From contig JAPHSO010000287.1 in the NCBI GenBank assembly GCA_026193675.1, forward strand, positions 1 to 9,905: DNA of 9,905 nucleotides, written 5' to 3'. The stretch comes from Gammaproteobacteria bacterium (lineage in GTDB: Bacteria; Pseudomonadota; Gammaproteobacteria; Thiohalomonadales; Thiohalomonadaceae). A program made the position numbers and the translations under genes. This document shows, in pieces, positions 1 to 6,727 of this stretch (position 1 is the stretch's first letter; the number at the start of each line of letters is the position of its first letter). The notes below the pieces were generated by a model. The model was not told the DNA's origin. It was given only the letters and a program-made list of their open reading frames with translations, and did no database searches.

Positions 1-1015
1 AATCGAACTTGATGGTGGTCGACAGTGCGCTGAGGGCAACCAGTTCGGTCTCTGCGCTGCTCGCATGAATCCCTTTCAGAATAAGCTGTGCATCCATCGA
101 CGAATGGAGCTGCTCCTCTTTCATGGTCAGACCAAAAGTACCGTTCCAGGTGAGCTGCTCCTGAGTGAGTGTCATGTCAGGATTTTGAACATTGAGTTTT
201 TCGAGTTTGAACTCACCTGTGTGGGTCACCTCAATCGTCTTGTCGGCGCGTTGAATCAACTCAACAGTCGAGTTGAGAGAGACCAGTCCCGATAGAACTG
301 TCAGCTGAGGGACGAATGGCGCAAACGGTTTGAGTTCCACCTGTTTGATCATTGTTTTACCGGTAAAGGTGGGGTCCTTAGCGAAGGGGAGTGCCTTACC
401 TGAGAACTCAATTTTATTGTCATTGAGTTTAGCCTTAAGCGAGAGTGGACTGGCCTGTTCGCCATTCCAGTTTGCCAGCTCACCAATATTGAGCTCTTCA
501 ATATTGAGGTTGCTTTTCAGCTTGGGATCACGGTAATCGATATTGATCATCGACAGGGCGATGGCATCGATGCCGAAGCCCCAGGGTTTGCTCTCCTTCT
601 CCTCTTTGTTGTCACTCTCGGGTGATTCAGGAATGGTGAGACCGCCGATAATCGGCTTTCCAGAATCATCGATCTCTATGGCGAGGTTCAGACCATCCAT
701 GGTGAAATCCTTCAGGTGGATCCACTTTTTGAACAGGGAAAGTAGATGAACGTTGAGCGAAAGCTTAGCAAGCTTCTGGTTTTTGACCTCTGCGGTTGAG
801 AAGCTTAGGCCGGTAATCTCCACCACACCGCTAAATGGATTGAGATTGATATCTTCAATACTCGCCTCCTGCGCCCCCATCTCAAGCAGCAGCTTGGTTA
901 GCTTACTCTGGATAATATAGGGGGTGGCGACCAATACGATGATCAGTGACAGGGCAACGATGCCAGAGATTGCGAGGCGGCGCCGGTTTTTGGATAGCTC
1001 TTTAAAAGATTTCAT
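1..1015 (-). CDS. AsmA/DUF748-type membrane-anchored protein (partial, C-terminus beyond the window)
   Basis: The reverse strand is open from an ATG at 1015 to the left edge, giving 338 codons without a stop. The product starts MKSFKELSKNRRR and has one membrane segment at about residues 14-35. A long periplasmic region rich in short beta-strands follows. The stretch around residues 46-115 (charged positions alternating with hydrophobic ones, then KWIHLKDFTMDGLNL) resembles the N-terminal repeat of AsmA/DUF748 proteins. A charged, low-complexity linker lies at about residues 130-145. Known family members are inner-membrane-anchored, groove-shaped proteins linked to lipid transport or outer-membrane homeostasis. 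The exact subfamily and substrate cannot be told. The start is set by an in-frame TAA four codons upstream (ACT TAA GCC CTC GCT ATT ATG); no clear Shine-Dalgarno is visible. It diverges from the DUF3579-ParA unit. Confidence 0.8.
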   Translation of the reverse strand, partial: MKSFKELSKNRRRLAISGIVALSLIIVLVATPYIIQSKLTKLLLEMGAQEASIEDINLNPFSGVVEITGLSFSTAEVKNQKLAKLSLNVHLLSLFKKWIHLKDFTMDGLNLAIEIDDSGKPIIGGLTIPESPESDNKEEKESKPWGFGIDAIALSMINIDYRDPKLKSNLNIEELNIGELANWNGEQASPLSLKAKLNDNKIEFSGKALPFAKDPTFTGKTMIKQVELKPFAPFVPQLTVLSGLVSLNSTVELIQRADKTIEVTHTGEFKLEKLNVQNPDMTLTQEQLTWNGTFGLTMKEEQLHSSMDAQLILKGIHASSAETELVALSALSTTIKFD

Positions 1016-1052
1016 AATAGCGAGGGCTTAAGTCAGTGGAATATATCCAGAA

Positions 1053-1081
1053 ATTCTACTCCCAATGGCGTGATCTTTCGA
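1053..1081 (-). promoter_or_regulatory. candidate sigma70 promoter for the AsmA-like gene
   Basis: On the minus strand TCGAAA (1081-1076, 4 of 6 to consensus) is followed after 17 bases by TAGAAT (1058-1053, 5 of 6). The start codon is at 1015, so the 5' untranslated region would be about 30 bases. This is a reading by eye of a weak -35, so it is only a candidate. Confidence 0.3.
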
Positions 1082-1143
1082 GGAAGAATATAAGTGCAAA
1101 AGTAAGATTTAGGCCCCTGTGGCGTTGTTGTCTGGCGACCACT

Positions 1144-1150
1144 TAAGGAG
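1144..1150 (+). promoter_or_regulatory. strong Shine-Dalgarno TAAGGAG upstream of the leader ORF
   Basis: TAAGGAG is the best ribosome binding site near the DUF3579 gene. It lies 8 bases before an ATG at 1159, which is out of frame with DUF3579. It is 25 bases from the in-frame ATG at 1176 and lies inside the reading frame that begins at GTG 1119. This argues against the long GTG start and suggests that ribosomes first load at 1159. Confidence 0.6.
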
Positions 1151-1158
1151 TAGAGTCG

Positions 1159-1197
1159 ATGAATATTATTCGGGTATGCCTGCGAGAAAATCGATGA
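1159..1197 (+). CDS. possible 12-residue leader peptide coupled to the DUF3579 gene
   Basis: ATG at 1159 opens a 12-codon frame (MNIIRVCLRENR) that ends at TGA 1195-1197. That stop overlaps the ATG at 1194-1196 in the ATGA arrangement typical of translational coupling. The Shine-Dalgarno TAAGGAG is ideally spaced for this ATG, whereas the ATGs at 1176 and 1194 have only weak purine stretches ahead of them. I recognise no family. The peptide shows no run of a single amino acid, so there is no direct hint of amino-acid attenuation. It may simply be a reinitiation device that sets the level of DUF3579, or a chance frame. Confidence 0.35.
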   Translation: MNIIRVCLRENR

Positions 1198-1511
1198 CAG
1201 ACGAGCGTGATGACAAAATTGTTATAGAAGGGGTTGATCACGGCGGCCATAAATTTCGTCCGAGTGATTGGGCTGAGCGGATTGCCGCCATCCTTGCCAG
1301 CTATGATGAGGATCGCCGTCTGCGTTACTCAGAGGATGTGAGTCCCTGTACGATTCAGGGTACCCGCTGCTTGATTGTTGCTAAAGATCTAGAGCAACGA
1401 AATCCAGATGGTTACCAGTTTATTATGCAGTTTGCCAATGACAACAGTTTGAATATTCAACTGGATCGACGCTCTGAGGCACTTGATGTGCCGGCGGAAC
1501 GGCGTGCTTGA
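1194..1511 (+). CDS. DUF3579 family protein
   Basis: The 105-residue product starts MTDERDDKIVIEGV. It carries the segment GHKFRPSDWAERIAA (about residues 18-32) and a later QGTRCLIVAKDLEQRNPDGY, which I recognise as the DUF3579 pattern. It looks like a small soluble cytoplasmic protein, with no signal peptide or membrane segment, and its function is unknown. The frame stays open upstream, so starts at 1176 (ATG) and 1119 (GTG) are possible. I chose 1194 because family similarity begins just after it, the upstream frame contains the strong Shine-Dalgarno of another start, and the ATGA overlap supports coupled initiation. It precedes the ParA-like gene by 65 bases on the same strand, so the two are probably co-transcribed. 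Confidence 0.75.
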   Translation: MTDERDDKIVIEGVDHGGHKFRPSDWAERIAAILASYDEDRRLRYSEDVSPCTIQGTRCLIVAKDLEQRNPDGYQFIMQFANDNSLNIQLDRRSEALDVPAERRA

Positions 1512-1540
1512 GTTCGCAGTTTTTTTCGAATAACTGAACT
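1511..1540 (+). repeat. imperfect inverted repeat between the DUF3579 and parA-like genes
   Basis: AGTTC-GC-AGTT (1511-1521) and AACTGAACT (1532-1540) can pair as nine base pairs with a two-base bulge, around a T-rich loop. The left arm starts at the last base of the DUF3579 stop codon. No T-run follows the right arm, so it is not a standard intrinsic terminator. It may be an RNA structure that adjusts expression between the two genes, or chance. Confidence 0.3.
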
Positions 1541-1576
1541 ATAGTATGGTTACGAGGTGGATTAGAGGTCATCAAG

Positions 1577-2320
1577 ATGTCGTTCCTGAAGAGAGTCATT
1601 TCAAGTGTAGCGGAAGTCCGCTCTAGCCAGACTCTTAAACAACAGCCGTTACAACAGCAACTTTCAGCTCCGCGCAGAGTGTTGGTTGTTAACTCCAAGG
1701 GGGGATGTGGCAAGACCACTATCGCCACCAATTTGGCAGGCTGCCTCTCGTCACGCAATCACCCCGCAGTTCTGATCGATTATGACCCTCAAGGTTCGAG
1801 TATGCAGTGGCTCTCTCTGCGAAGTGATGAGCGCAAATCGGTGCATGGTATTGCAGCTCACCGAGGACCCAGTTCTGGCACGACCCGTAGTTTCCAGATG
1901 CGCATCCCTGAGGGTACTCAGTATGTGATTGTGGATGCCCCCGCCGGGGTCTGTGGCCCTGACCTGATCAAACTGGTTCGCGATATCGATACCATCATCA
2001 TTCCGGTGTTGCCATCACCAATCGATATTCACGCCTGTTCCTACTTTATTAAAGATCTCTTTCTGGTTGCCAAGGTACGCAGCAAATCGATTCGCATCGG
2101 TGTGGTTGCCAACCGTACTCGGGCCAATAACAAGGTCTACGATAAGTTGATCAAATTTCTGCGCTCTCTGGAGATCGAATTTGTCGGCGCCTTAAAAGAT
2201 AGTCAGAGTTATGTGCATGCCGCACAGGATGGGCTTTCGGTGGTGGAGCTACGTAACAATCAGACATCCAAAGACAAGCGTCAGTGGAATGAGATCATTA
2301 ACTGGCTGAATGCCGGTTAA
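1577..2320 (+). CDS. orphan ParA/MinD-family ATPase
   Basis: This 247-residue protein is a deviant-Walker P-loop ATPase. The deviant Walker A motif KGGCGKTT is at residues 41-48 with the signature lysine K41. LIDYDPQGS at 66-74 is the A' motif and VIVDAPAG at 117-124 is the Walker B region. Family members dimerise with ATP on DNA or membrane and position plasmids, chromosomes or protein cargo. The start has a good Shine-Dalgarno, AGAGG at 1564-1568, eight bases before the ATG. A feature unlike standard ParA is an N-terminal extension of about 33 residues: a possible amphipathic helix (MSFLKRVISSVAEV) and then a glutamine-rich linker, before the core begins at RRVLVVNS. No ParB, parS-like repeat or MinC/E lies nearby, so chromosome partitioning is unlikely to be its main job. 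It is co-oriented with DUF3579, whose product is a candidate partner. Confidence 0.85.
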   Translation: MSFLKRVISSVAEVRSSQTLKQQPLQQQLSAPRRVLVVNSKGGCGKTTIATNLAGCLSSRNHPAVLIDYDPQGSSMQWLSLRSDERKSVHGIAAHRGPSSGTTRSFQMRIPEGTQYVIVDAPAGVCGPDLIKLVRDIDTIIIPVLPSPIDIHACSYFIKDLFLVAKVRSKSIRIGVVANRTRANNKVYDKLIKFLRSLEIEFVGALKDSQSYVHAAQDGLSVVELRNNQTSKDKRQWNEIINWLNAG

Positions 2321-2337
2321 ACGCTACTTGAAGCGTT
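2320..2337. terminator. small hairpin between convergent genes
   Basis: AACGCT (2320-2325) and AGCGTT (2332-2337) form a perfect six-base-pair stem with a six-base loop. It sits between the parA-like stop (2318-2320) and the stop of the convergent barrel gene (2336-2338), overlapping both. No T-run follows on either strand, so as an intrinsic terminator it would be weak. Position is the main argument for the call. Confidence 0.3.
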
Positions 2338-3502
2338 AGAAGTAGTAACGCGCCTCAGCAACAATGCTGGTACCGGTGGCGCCAAATTCGGTGACCAGCG
2401 TTGAACCTGCAGGTTTATCACCGGTCGGAATCGATAGGCCCACCGAGAACTCCCCCTCATCACTCAGAGAGTAGGTCGCATTGAGTGCGATGATATTTGA
2501 GCGATCAATCAGGTTATGGACCAGCGTCGCCCCAGCAGTTAGCAGAGGGGTAAAGGGGTAGTTCAGTCCCAGTGCAAGATAGCGATCAGCCAGGTAGCTA
2601 CCACTTCCAACCAGATAGTCGGATGCGTTTGCTGCCCCTGGCCCATTCAGGAAAATCTCGCCCTGTAGATGAAGTTCACTCTCCCAACGGTAGTCGAGCC
2701 CGATGACCAGTTGGCGCTTGGTGCCGCCGCTGTATCTGCGGATATTGCCCTCACCACGAAAACCGATGGTATCAAACAGCTCTCCCTGAAAGGCCCCAGC
2801 AACGATATTGTCGCCACTCACTTTGCCCGCCATGATGGTCCACTCGATATCAGCTATTGGAGCGCTAAGTCGTAACAGCGATGTGTTACGGCTTGAGTCG
2901 TAAGTACCCCAGCCATTGGATGTCGTCAAATCGGAGGCATAACCGGCGATCCCGATGTAACTAATCTGTGAGAGCTCATCCCAGCTGTAGTCAGCACGAA
3001 TACCATCGACTCCCGCCTTGTAGACGCGATAAGAGGCGGTGGCGGCAAAGGGCGCAAAGAAGTCGTTGGGGGTGAAGAAGTAGGTGGTGGCCAGATTAAT
3101 TGGCTGGCGTCCCATCTTCAAATTCAGTTTAGGGGTGTGGTACTCCAGATAGAGTGAGTCCATACTTACCCAGAGATCACCGCTGCTGCTTGAGAGTTGG
3201 TTGGCCCGTTCAATCCCCGGCAGGGTGATGGTGTCAGAGAGGGGAAAGCTTTGGAACAGATTCATCTCATAGCCCCAGCTGTCACCAAAACCACCCTGGG
3301 CAATCAGACGAGCCGCCTCCGCTGCTGTAGTTTCGTTTGATGCAGGATAGATCGGCGGTAGAGCGGGGGTATCGGTTTTGACCACACCGGCGCGCACCAT
3401 GCCACGTAGCTCAAGCCAGCTGTTGTCACCCTCCCAGCTATAAAATGATAACGCCGTTAGTGGCGTTATCAGCAGCAGGGCGGTAAGAAACAGTGCGCGC
3501 AT
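2336..3502 (-). CDS. outer-membrane beta-barrel protein of the Lol-like ABC cluster
   Basis: The 388-residue product begins with a signal peptide (MRALFLTALLLITPLTALS) lacking a lipobox cysteine. It contains many alternating hydrophobic/polar strand segments and ends in EARYYF, the C-terminal aromatic signature recognised by the Bam machinery. Residues 129-152 carry a porin-like stretch, KMGRQPINLATTYFF followed by TPNDFFAPF. I cannot assign a named porin family. The gene is last in the cluster, six bases after the ATPase stop, which suggests it is the outer-membrane end of the pathway. No Shine-Dalgarno is visible (TAACATCAA before the ATG), so translation probably depends on coupling to the ATPase gene. 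A 9-base-pair hairpin lies within the signal-peptide codons. Confidence 0.75.
   Translation of the reverse strand: MRALFLTALLLITPLTALSFYSWEGDNSWLELRGMVRAGVVKTDTPALPPIYPASNETTAAEAARLIAQGGFGDSWGYEMNLFQSFPLSDTITLPGIERANQLSSSSGDLWVSMDSLYLEYHTPKLNLKMGRQPINLATTYFFTPNDFFAPFAATASYRVYKAGVDGIRADYSWDELSQISYIGIAGYASDLTTSNGWGTYDSSRNTSLLRLSAPIADIEWTIMAGKVSGDNIVAGAFQGELFDTIGFRGEGNIRRYSGGTKRQLVIGLDYRWESELHLQGEIFLNGPGAANASDYLVGSGSYLADRYLALGLNYPFTPLLTAGATLVHNLIDRSNIIALNATYSLSDEGEFSVGLSIPTGDKPAGSTLVTEFGATGTSIVAEARYYF
3447..3470 (-). repeat. perfect 9-bp hairpin inside the signal-peptide codons of the barrel gene
   Basis: GATAACGCC (3447-3455) and GGCGTTATC (3462-3470) are perfect inverted repeats with a six-base loop. 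In the minus-strand mRNA the hairpin covers nucleotides 33-56 of the barrel gene and is followed by ATTTTAT. It could lower translation, pause transcription or mark an RNA processing point between the ABC genes and the outer-membrane gene. The pairing is visible; the role is inference. Confidence 0.5.
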
Positions 3503-3508
3503 TTGATG

Positions 3509-4207
3509 TTATTGCAGAACGTCTGACTCAAGCTGACCATCACGCAGGTGGATCACCCGCTTGGCGCGATCGATGACCCGCTGGTCGTGGGTTGAGAAGA
3601 GGAAGGTGACCCCATCATTTTTGTTGAGCTCCTGCATCAGATCGAGCAGCGCCTCGGCGGTGGCTGAGTCGACATTGGCGGTCGGCTCATCGGCCAGCAC
3701 AATGGCGGGACGGGTGACGATGGCGCGGGCGATAGCGACACGCTGTTGCTGTCCACCCGACATCTCATCGGGGCGTCGATTTTCCAGCCCCTCAAGCCCC
3801 ACCTCCTTTAACACCTGCATCACCCGATCGTGGCGCTCAGCCGGCTTAACGCCCTGTAGTGCCAGTACAAACTCGGCGTTCTCATAGGCGGTGAGTACCG
3901 GAATCAGGTTATAGGACTGGAACACAAAGCCGATGCGATCACGCCTAAGGGCTGAGATCTCTGAGCGGCTGAGTTCGGAGAGGCTCTGCCCCTCAATGCT
4001 CACAATGCCAGATGTCGGCTCATCAAGAGCGCCGATCATGTTGAGTACCGTCGTCTTCCCTGAACCCGATGGACCACAGAGGGTGGCAAAATCTCCCTGT
4101 TTGATCTCGAGATTAAAATTGCTCACCGCATTGACCTCAATCTCACCTTGTATGTAGGTGCGGGTGATATCAGTTAACTGGACGATTGGCTGATTTGATT
4201 GGTTCAT
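3509..4207 (-). CDS. LolD/MacB-type ABC transporter ATPase
   Basis: This 232-residue nucleotide-binding subunit has every expected motif: Walker A GPSGSGKT at 45-52, Q-loop glutamine at 97 (FVFQSYNLIP), signature MSGGQQQR at 149-156, Walker B IVLADEP at 169-175 and switch histidine 207 in STHD. Methionine replaces leucine in the signature. The Q-loop context and short length match the LolD/MacB/FtsE group, which powers type VII (mechanotransmission) permeases rather than channel-type transport. It is the only ATPase among three adjacent permeases, so it probably serves all of them. It starts eight bases after the preceding permease stop; the Shine-Dalgarno AGG overlaps that TAG stop. The barrel gene follows after six bases. 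Confidence 0.95.
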   Translation of the reverse strand: MNQSNQPIVQLTDITRTYIQGEIEVNAVSNFNLEIKQGDFATLCGPSGSGKTTVLNMIGALDEPTSGIVSIEGQSLSELSRSEISALRRDRIGFVFQSYNLIPVLTAYENAEFVLALQGVKPAERHDRVMQVLKEVGLEGLENRRPDEMSGGQQQRVAIARAIVTRPAIVLADEPTANVDSATAEALLDLMQELNKNDGVTFLFSTHDQRVIDRAKRVIHLRDGQLESDVLQ

Positions 4208-4215
4208 ATTTAGAC

Positions 4216-5460
4216 CTAAATGGTTTTTAAATTATCAACGGTATCTGTTCTCATAGCCCTCCAGGCGGGATAGAGGGCAGAGAAGAGGGTGAGTAGAAAC
4301 AGGCCGGAGAGTATCGCAATAATACTCTCCTTAAACAGGCGGATACGGATCAGCGGATCGAACAGTACACCACCGGCACTGACATCCTGCATCCCCTCCA
4401 TCATTGCGGAGTAGTCCAGCCCGGTATAGAAGAGGTAGTAGAACCATGGGGCTGTAATGATAATGCCCAGGATCAGGCCGATGATGGCAAGCCAGAACGC
4501 CTCAACCATCACCAGCAGGAAGAGTGCTAATGGTGCCATACCCACAGCAACCATCACCGCAAATTCGCGACTGCGCTCAATCACCCCCATCAGGATGGTG
4601 TTGAGAATGCCCGCGGCGATGACCAGGCCGATCAGGAGCTCCATCAGAAATTGTGATCCCCTCTTTAGAGTGACAAATCCATTCATATCTCCCTGGGTCT
4701 TCTTCCAGCTCAGAATCTCAACATCCTCACTTCTGACTATTTTGGCCACCTCGTTTCTTACCATCTCTGCATCCCGCTGATCAGAGATGAGTACGGTAAT
4801 TATCGAGGTGTCATCACTTTGGTAACTTAAAGTCTTCCTCATTAGATTGATGGGTAGCAGTGCCATCGCACCATCAACCTCATCCAGACCGGTGTGGAAT
4901 ATGGCGGAGATTCGAGCAACTTCACCTACGATCTCGCCATCGACATCGGTGGTGGTATAGACGATCTTTTTGCCGAGCCTCAGGTTGAGCTTCTCCGCCA
5001 TCACAGTGCCAATAGCGATACCGCGTGTATCGGCACTAGCAAACAGCTCACCCTCAACGATACTCTTGATAAACAGGTTGGCCGCGGGAGTTTCTGTAGC
5101 AGGATCTATTGCCATAAAAGAGCCACCAATACTCTTACTGGCGCTGGCAAACATTGCCTGCCCCATAATGCGCGCATTGGTCTGGGTAACCTGTGGCAGC
5201 GTCATGATCTGCTGCTGTATCTGTGATGCATTTTGCAGCCGTTTGTCCAGAGAGGGGGCCAGGTTGTAACCTGCGGGCTCTACTGTGACATGACCCAGCC
5301 CCATGGTGGCGCTGACATCGATCATATTGGTGTAGGTGTAGTCACCGATGCCGGTGAAGGTGGTTGCCAGGAACACCCCGAAACTGATGGAAAATCCGGT
5401 GATTAGCGTACGCCGTTTATGGCGCCAGATATTCTTCCATGCCAACCGGTTAAGCATCAT
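4216..5460 (-). CDS. FtsX/LolC-E-type ABC permease, duplicate copy 1
   Basis: This 414-residue membrane protein has the type VII ABC permease plan: one membrane helix near residues 17-37, a large periplasmic domain of about 230 residues (MacB-PCD type), then three helices near 273-294, 311-340 and 379-399. The cytoplasmic segment MGVIERSREFAVMVAVG after the second helix is the usual coupling region of FtsX-family permeases. It aligns without gaps to the gene just upstream (5474-6718); a hand count gives about 276 identical residues of 414. Two ATGs lie in tandem (5460 and 5457) and either could be used. The family uses ATP-driven movement to extract lipoproteins or drive periplasmic partners; a Lol-like role is inferred from the neighbours. 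Confidence 0.92.
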   Translation of the reverse strand: MMLNRLAWKNIWRHKRRTLITGFSISFGVFLATTFTGIGDYTYTNMIDVSATMGLGHVTVEPAGYNLAPSLDKRLQNASQIQQQIMTLPQVTQTNARIMGQAMFASASKSIGGSFMAIDPATETPAANLFIKSIVEGELFASADTRGIAIGTVMAEKLNLRLGKKIVYTTTDVDGEIVGEVARISAIFHTGLDEVDGAMALLPINLMRKTLSYQSDDTSIITVLISDQRDAEMVRNEVAKIVRSEDVEILSWKKTQGDMNGFVTLKRGSQFLMELLIGLVIAAGILNTILMGVIERSREFAVMVAVGMAPLALFLLVMVEAFWLAIIGLILGIIITAPWFYYLFYTGLDYSAMMEGMQDVSAGGVLFDPLIRIRLFKESIIAILSGLFLLTLFSALYPAWRAMRTDTVDNLKTI

Positions 5461-5473
5461 CTCTAGTCAATAC

Positions 5474-6718
5474 CTAAATTGTCTTCAGGGTCTCGACAGG
5501 GTTGGTCTTCACCGCGCGCCAGGCGGGATAGAGCCCTGAAATAAGGGTGAGGATAAAGACCCCGGAGAGGATAGCGATAATGCTCTCCTTGAATAGGCGG
5601 ATATGCATTATCGGATCGATCAATACACCACCAGCACTATAACCCCCCATCTCTTCAAACATCTCGGTAAAGTCGAGGCCGACCTCAAGCAGGTACCAGT
5701 ACCAGGGGGCGGTAATCATCACCCCCATAATCAGGCCGACGATGGCGAGCCAGAAAGACTCGAGGATCACCAGGCGGAAGAGGGCAGAGGGGGGCATCCC
5801 GACCGCCATCATGATGCCGAACTCGCGGGTACGTTCCATCACCCCCATCAAAAGGGTGTTGAGGATACCTGCGGCGATGACCAGACCTACCAGCACCTGG
5901 CTCAGGTAGTTGGTGGTCTTATCTATGGTGATAAGTCCCGTGAGGTCGCGCTGAGTCTGCTGCCAGCTGAGGACCTCGGTCTCTGGATCGTTAATCATTG
6001 TTGTAAGCTGGTCTCTGAGCTCCTCTGCGCGGCGCTGGTCAGAGATGATGACGGTGATCATCGATGACTCATCTGCGGTGTAGCCGAGTGTTTTTCGAAC
6101 GCGGTCGATGGGGAGCAACACCATCGCGCCATCGACCTCATCGAGTCCGGTCTTGAAGATGGCACTAATGCGGGCCACCTCACCGACGATCTCACCATTG
6201 ATATCGGTGGTGGTGTAGACGATCTTTTTGCCCAGTTTTAGTTTCAGTTTCTCGGCCATGATCGAGCCGATAACGATACCGCGCCCATCGTTTTCATCGA
6301 AGAGCTCGCCTTCAACAATTGCTCTAATCATCAGATTAATTTTTTCAGATTCGGTGGCAGAGTTGATGGCCAGGAATGAACCTCCAACACTCTTGCTTGC
6401 ACTGGCAAACATCGCCTGCCCCATGATGCGCACAGTTGCATCGGAGACATTGGGAAGGGTAATAATCTGCTCACGAATCTTTTCGGAGTTTTTCAGACGC
6501 TTATCGAGTGAGGGGGTCTCATTAAAACCCTTTGCCTCGACCGTCACATGACCGAGGCCCATGGTGGCGCTGGCATCGATCATGTTGGTGTAGCCGTAGT
6601 CACCGGTACCGGTAAAGGTGACCGAGAGAAAAACCCCCAGGCTGATCGAGAAGCCGGTGATGAGTGTACGCCGCTTGTTACGCCAGAGGTTTTTCCATGC
6701 CAGTCGGTTGAGTTGCAT
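5474..6718 (-). CDS. FtsX/LolC-E-type ABC permease, duplicate copy 2
   Basis: This is the second 414-residue permease and the paralogue of the gene that follows it. Helix 1 lies near residues 17-37, followed by a periplasmic domain with GLGHVTVEA (55-63), RIMGQAMFASASKS (97-110) and GLDEVDGAM (191-199), all shared with its twin. Helices then lie near 273-294, 311-340 and 379-399. The coupling segment MGVMERTREFGIMMAVG follows helix 2. The start at 6718 has a good ribosome binding site: AGGTAGG overlaps the TAG stop of the upstream permease, eight bases before the ATG. The gap to copy 1 is 13 bases. The twins could form a heterodimer like LolC/LolE, or each could pair with the third permease. 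Confidence 0.92.
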   Translation of the reverse strand: MQLNRLAWKNLWRNKRRTLITGFSISLGVFLSVTFTGTGDYGYTNMIDASATMGLGHVTVEAKGFNETPSLDKRLKNSEKIREQIITLPNVSDATVRIMGQAMFASASKSVGGSFLAINSATESEKINLMIRAIVEGELFDENDGRGIVIGSIMAEKLKLKLGKKIVYTTTDINGEIVGEVARISAIFKTGLDEVDGAMVLLPIDRVRKTLGYTADESSMITVIISDQRRAEELRDQLTTMINDPETEVLSWQQTQRDLTGLITIDKTTNYLSQVLVGLVIAAGILNTLLMGVMERTREFGIMMAVGMPPSALFRLVILESFWLAIVGLIMGVMITAPWYWYLLEVGLDFTEMFEEMGGYSAGGVLIDPIMHIRLFKESIIAILSGVFILTLISGLYPAWRAVKTNPVETLKTI

Positions 6719-6727
6719 ATCTTTAAC

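Larger units (their letters stand above)
4216..6718 (-). repeat. tandem gene duplication of a permease (two 414-residue copies)
   Basis: The genes at 5474-6718 and 4216-5460 have the same length, are offset by 1258 bases and encode ungapped alignable proteins. Both end in LKTI followed by ATTTAGGT, so the duplicated unit includes the stop codon and the start of the next ribosome-binding region. Identity is highest in the N-terminal 60 residues and in the segment around residues 160-200, and lowest at about residues 210-270 of the periplasmic domain. The divergence shows an old duplication kept by selection rather than a recent copy or an assembly artefact. Confidence 0.9.

Noticed and set aside
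65..749. Three plus-strand open frames of 68-76 codons at 65-295, 330-536 and 543-749
   Set aside because: They lie antisense to a continuous minus-strand AsmA-like frame with clear family features, and none has a recognisable domain.
1066..1094. Plus-strand promoter candidate with TATAAG at 1089-1094 for the leader/DUF3579 unit
   Set aside because: The -10 is reasonable, but the only -35 at 17 bases (TGGCGT) matches consensus at two positions, too weak to annotate.
1423..1758. Minus-strand 111-codon frame across the DUF3579/parA junction
   Set aside because: It overlaps the coding starts of two recognisable plus-strand genes, including the Walker A motif, and its translation is not family-like.
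1577..2320. Reading the ParA-like gene as part of a chromosome or plasmid partition locus
   Set aside because: There is no parB, no centromere-like repeats and no replication genes nearby, and the protein has an unusual N-terminal extension.
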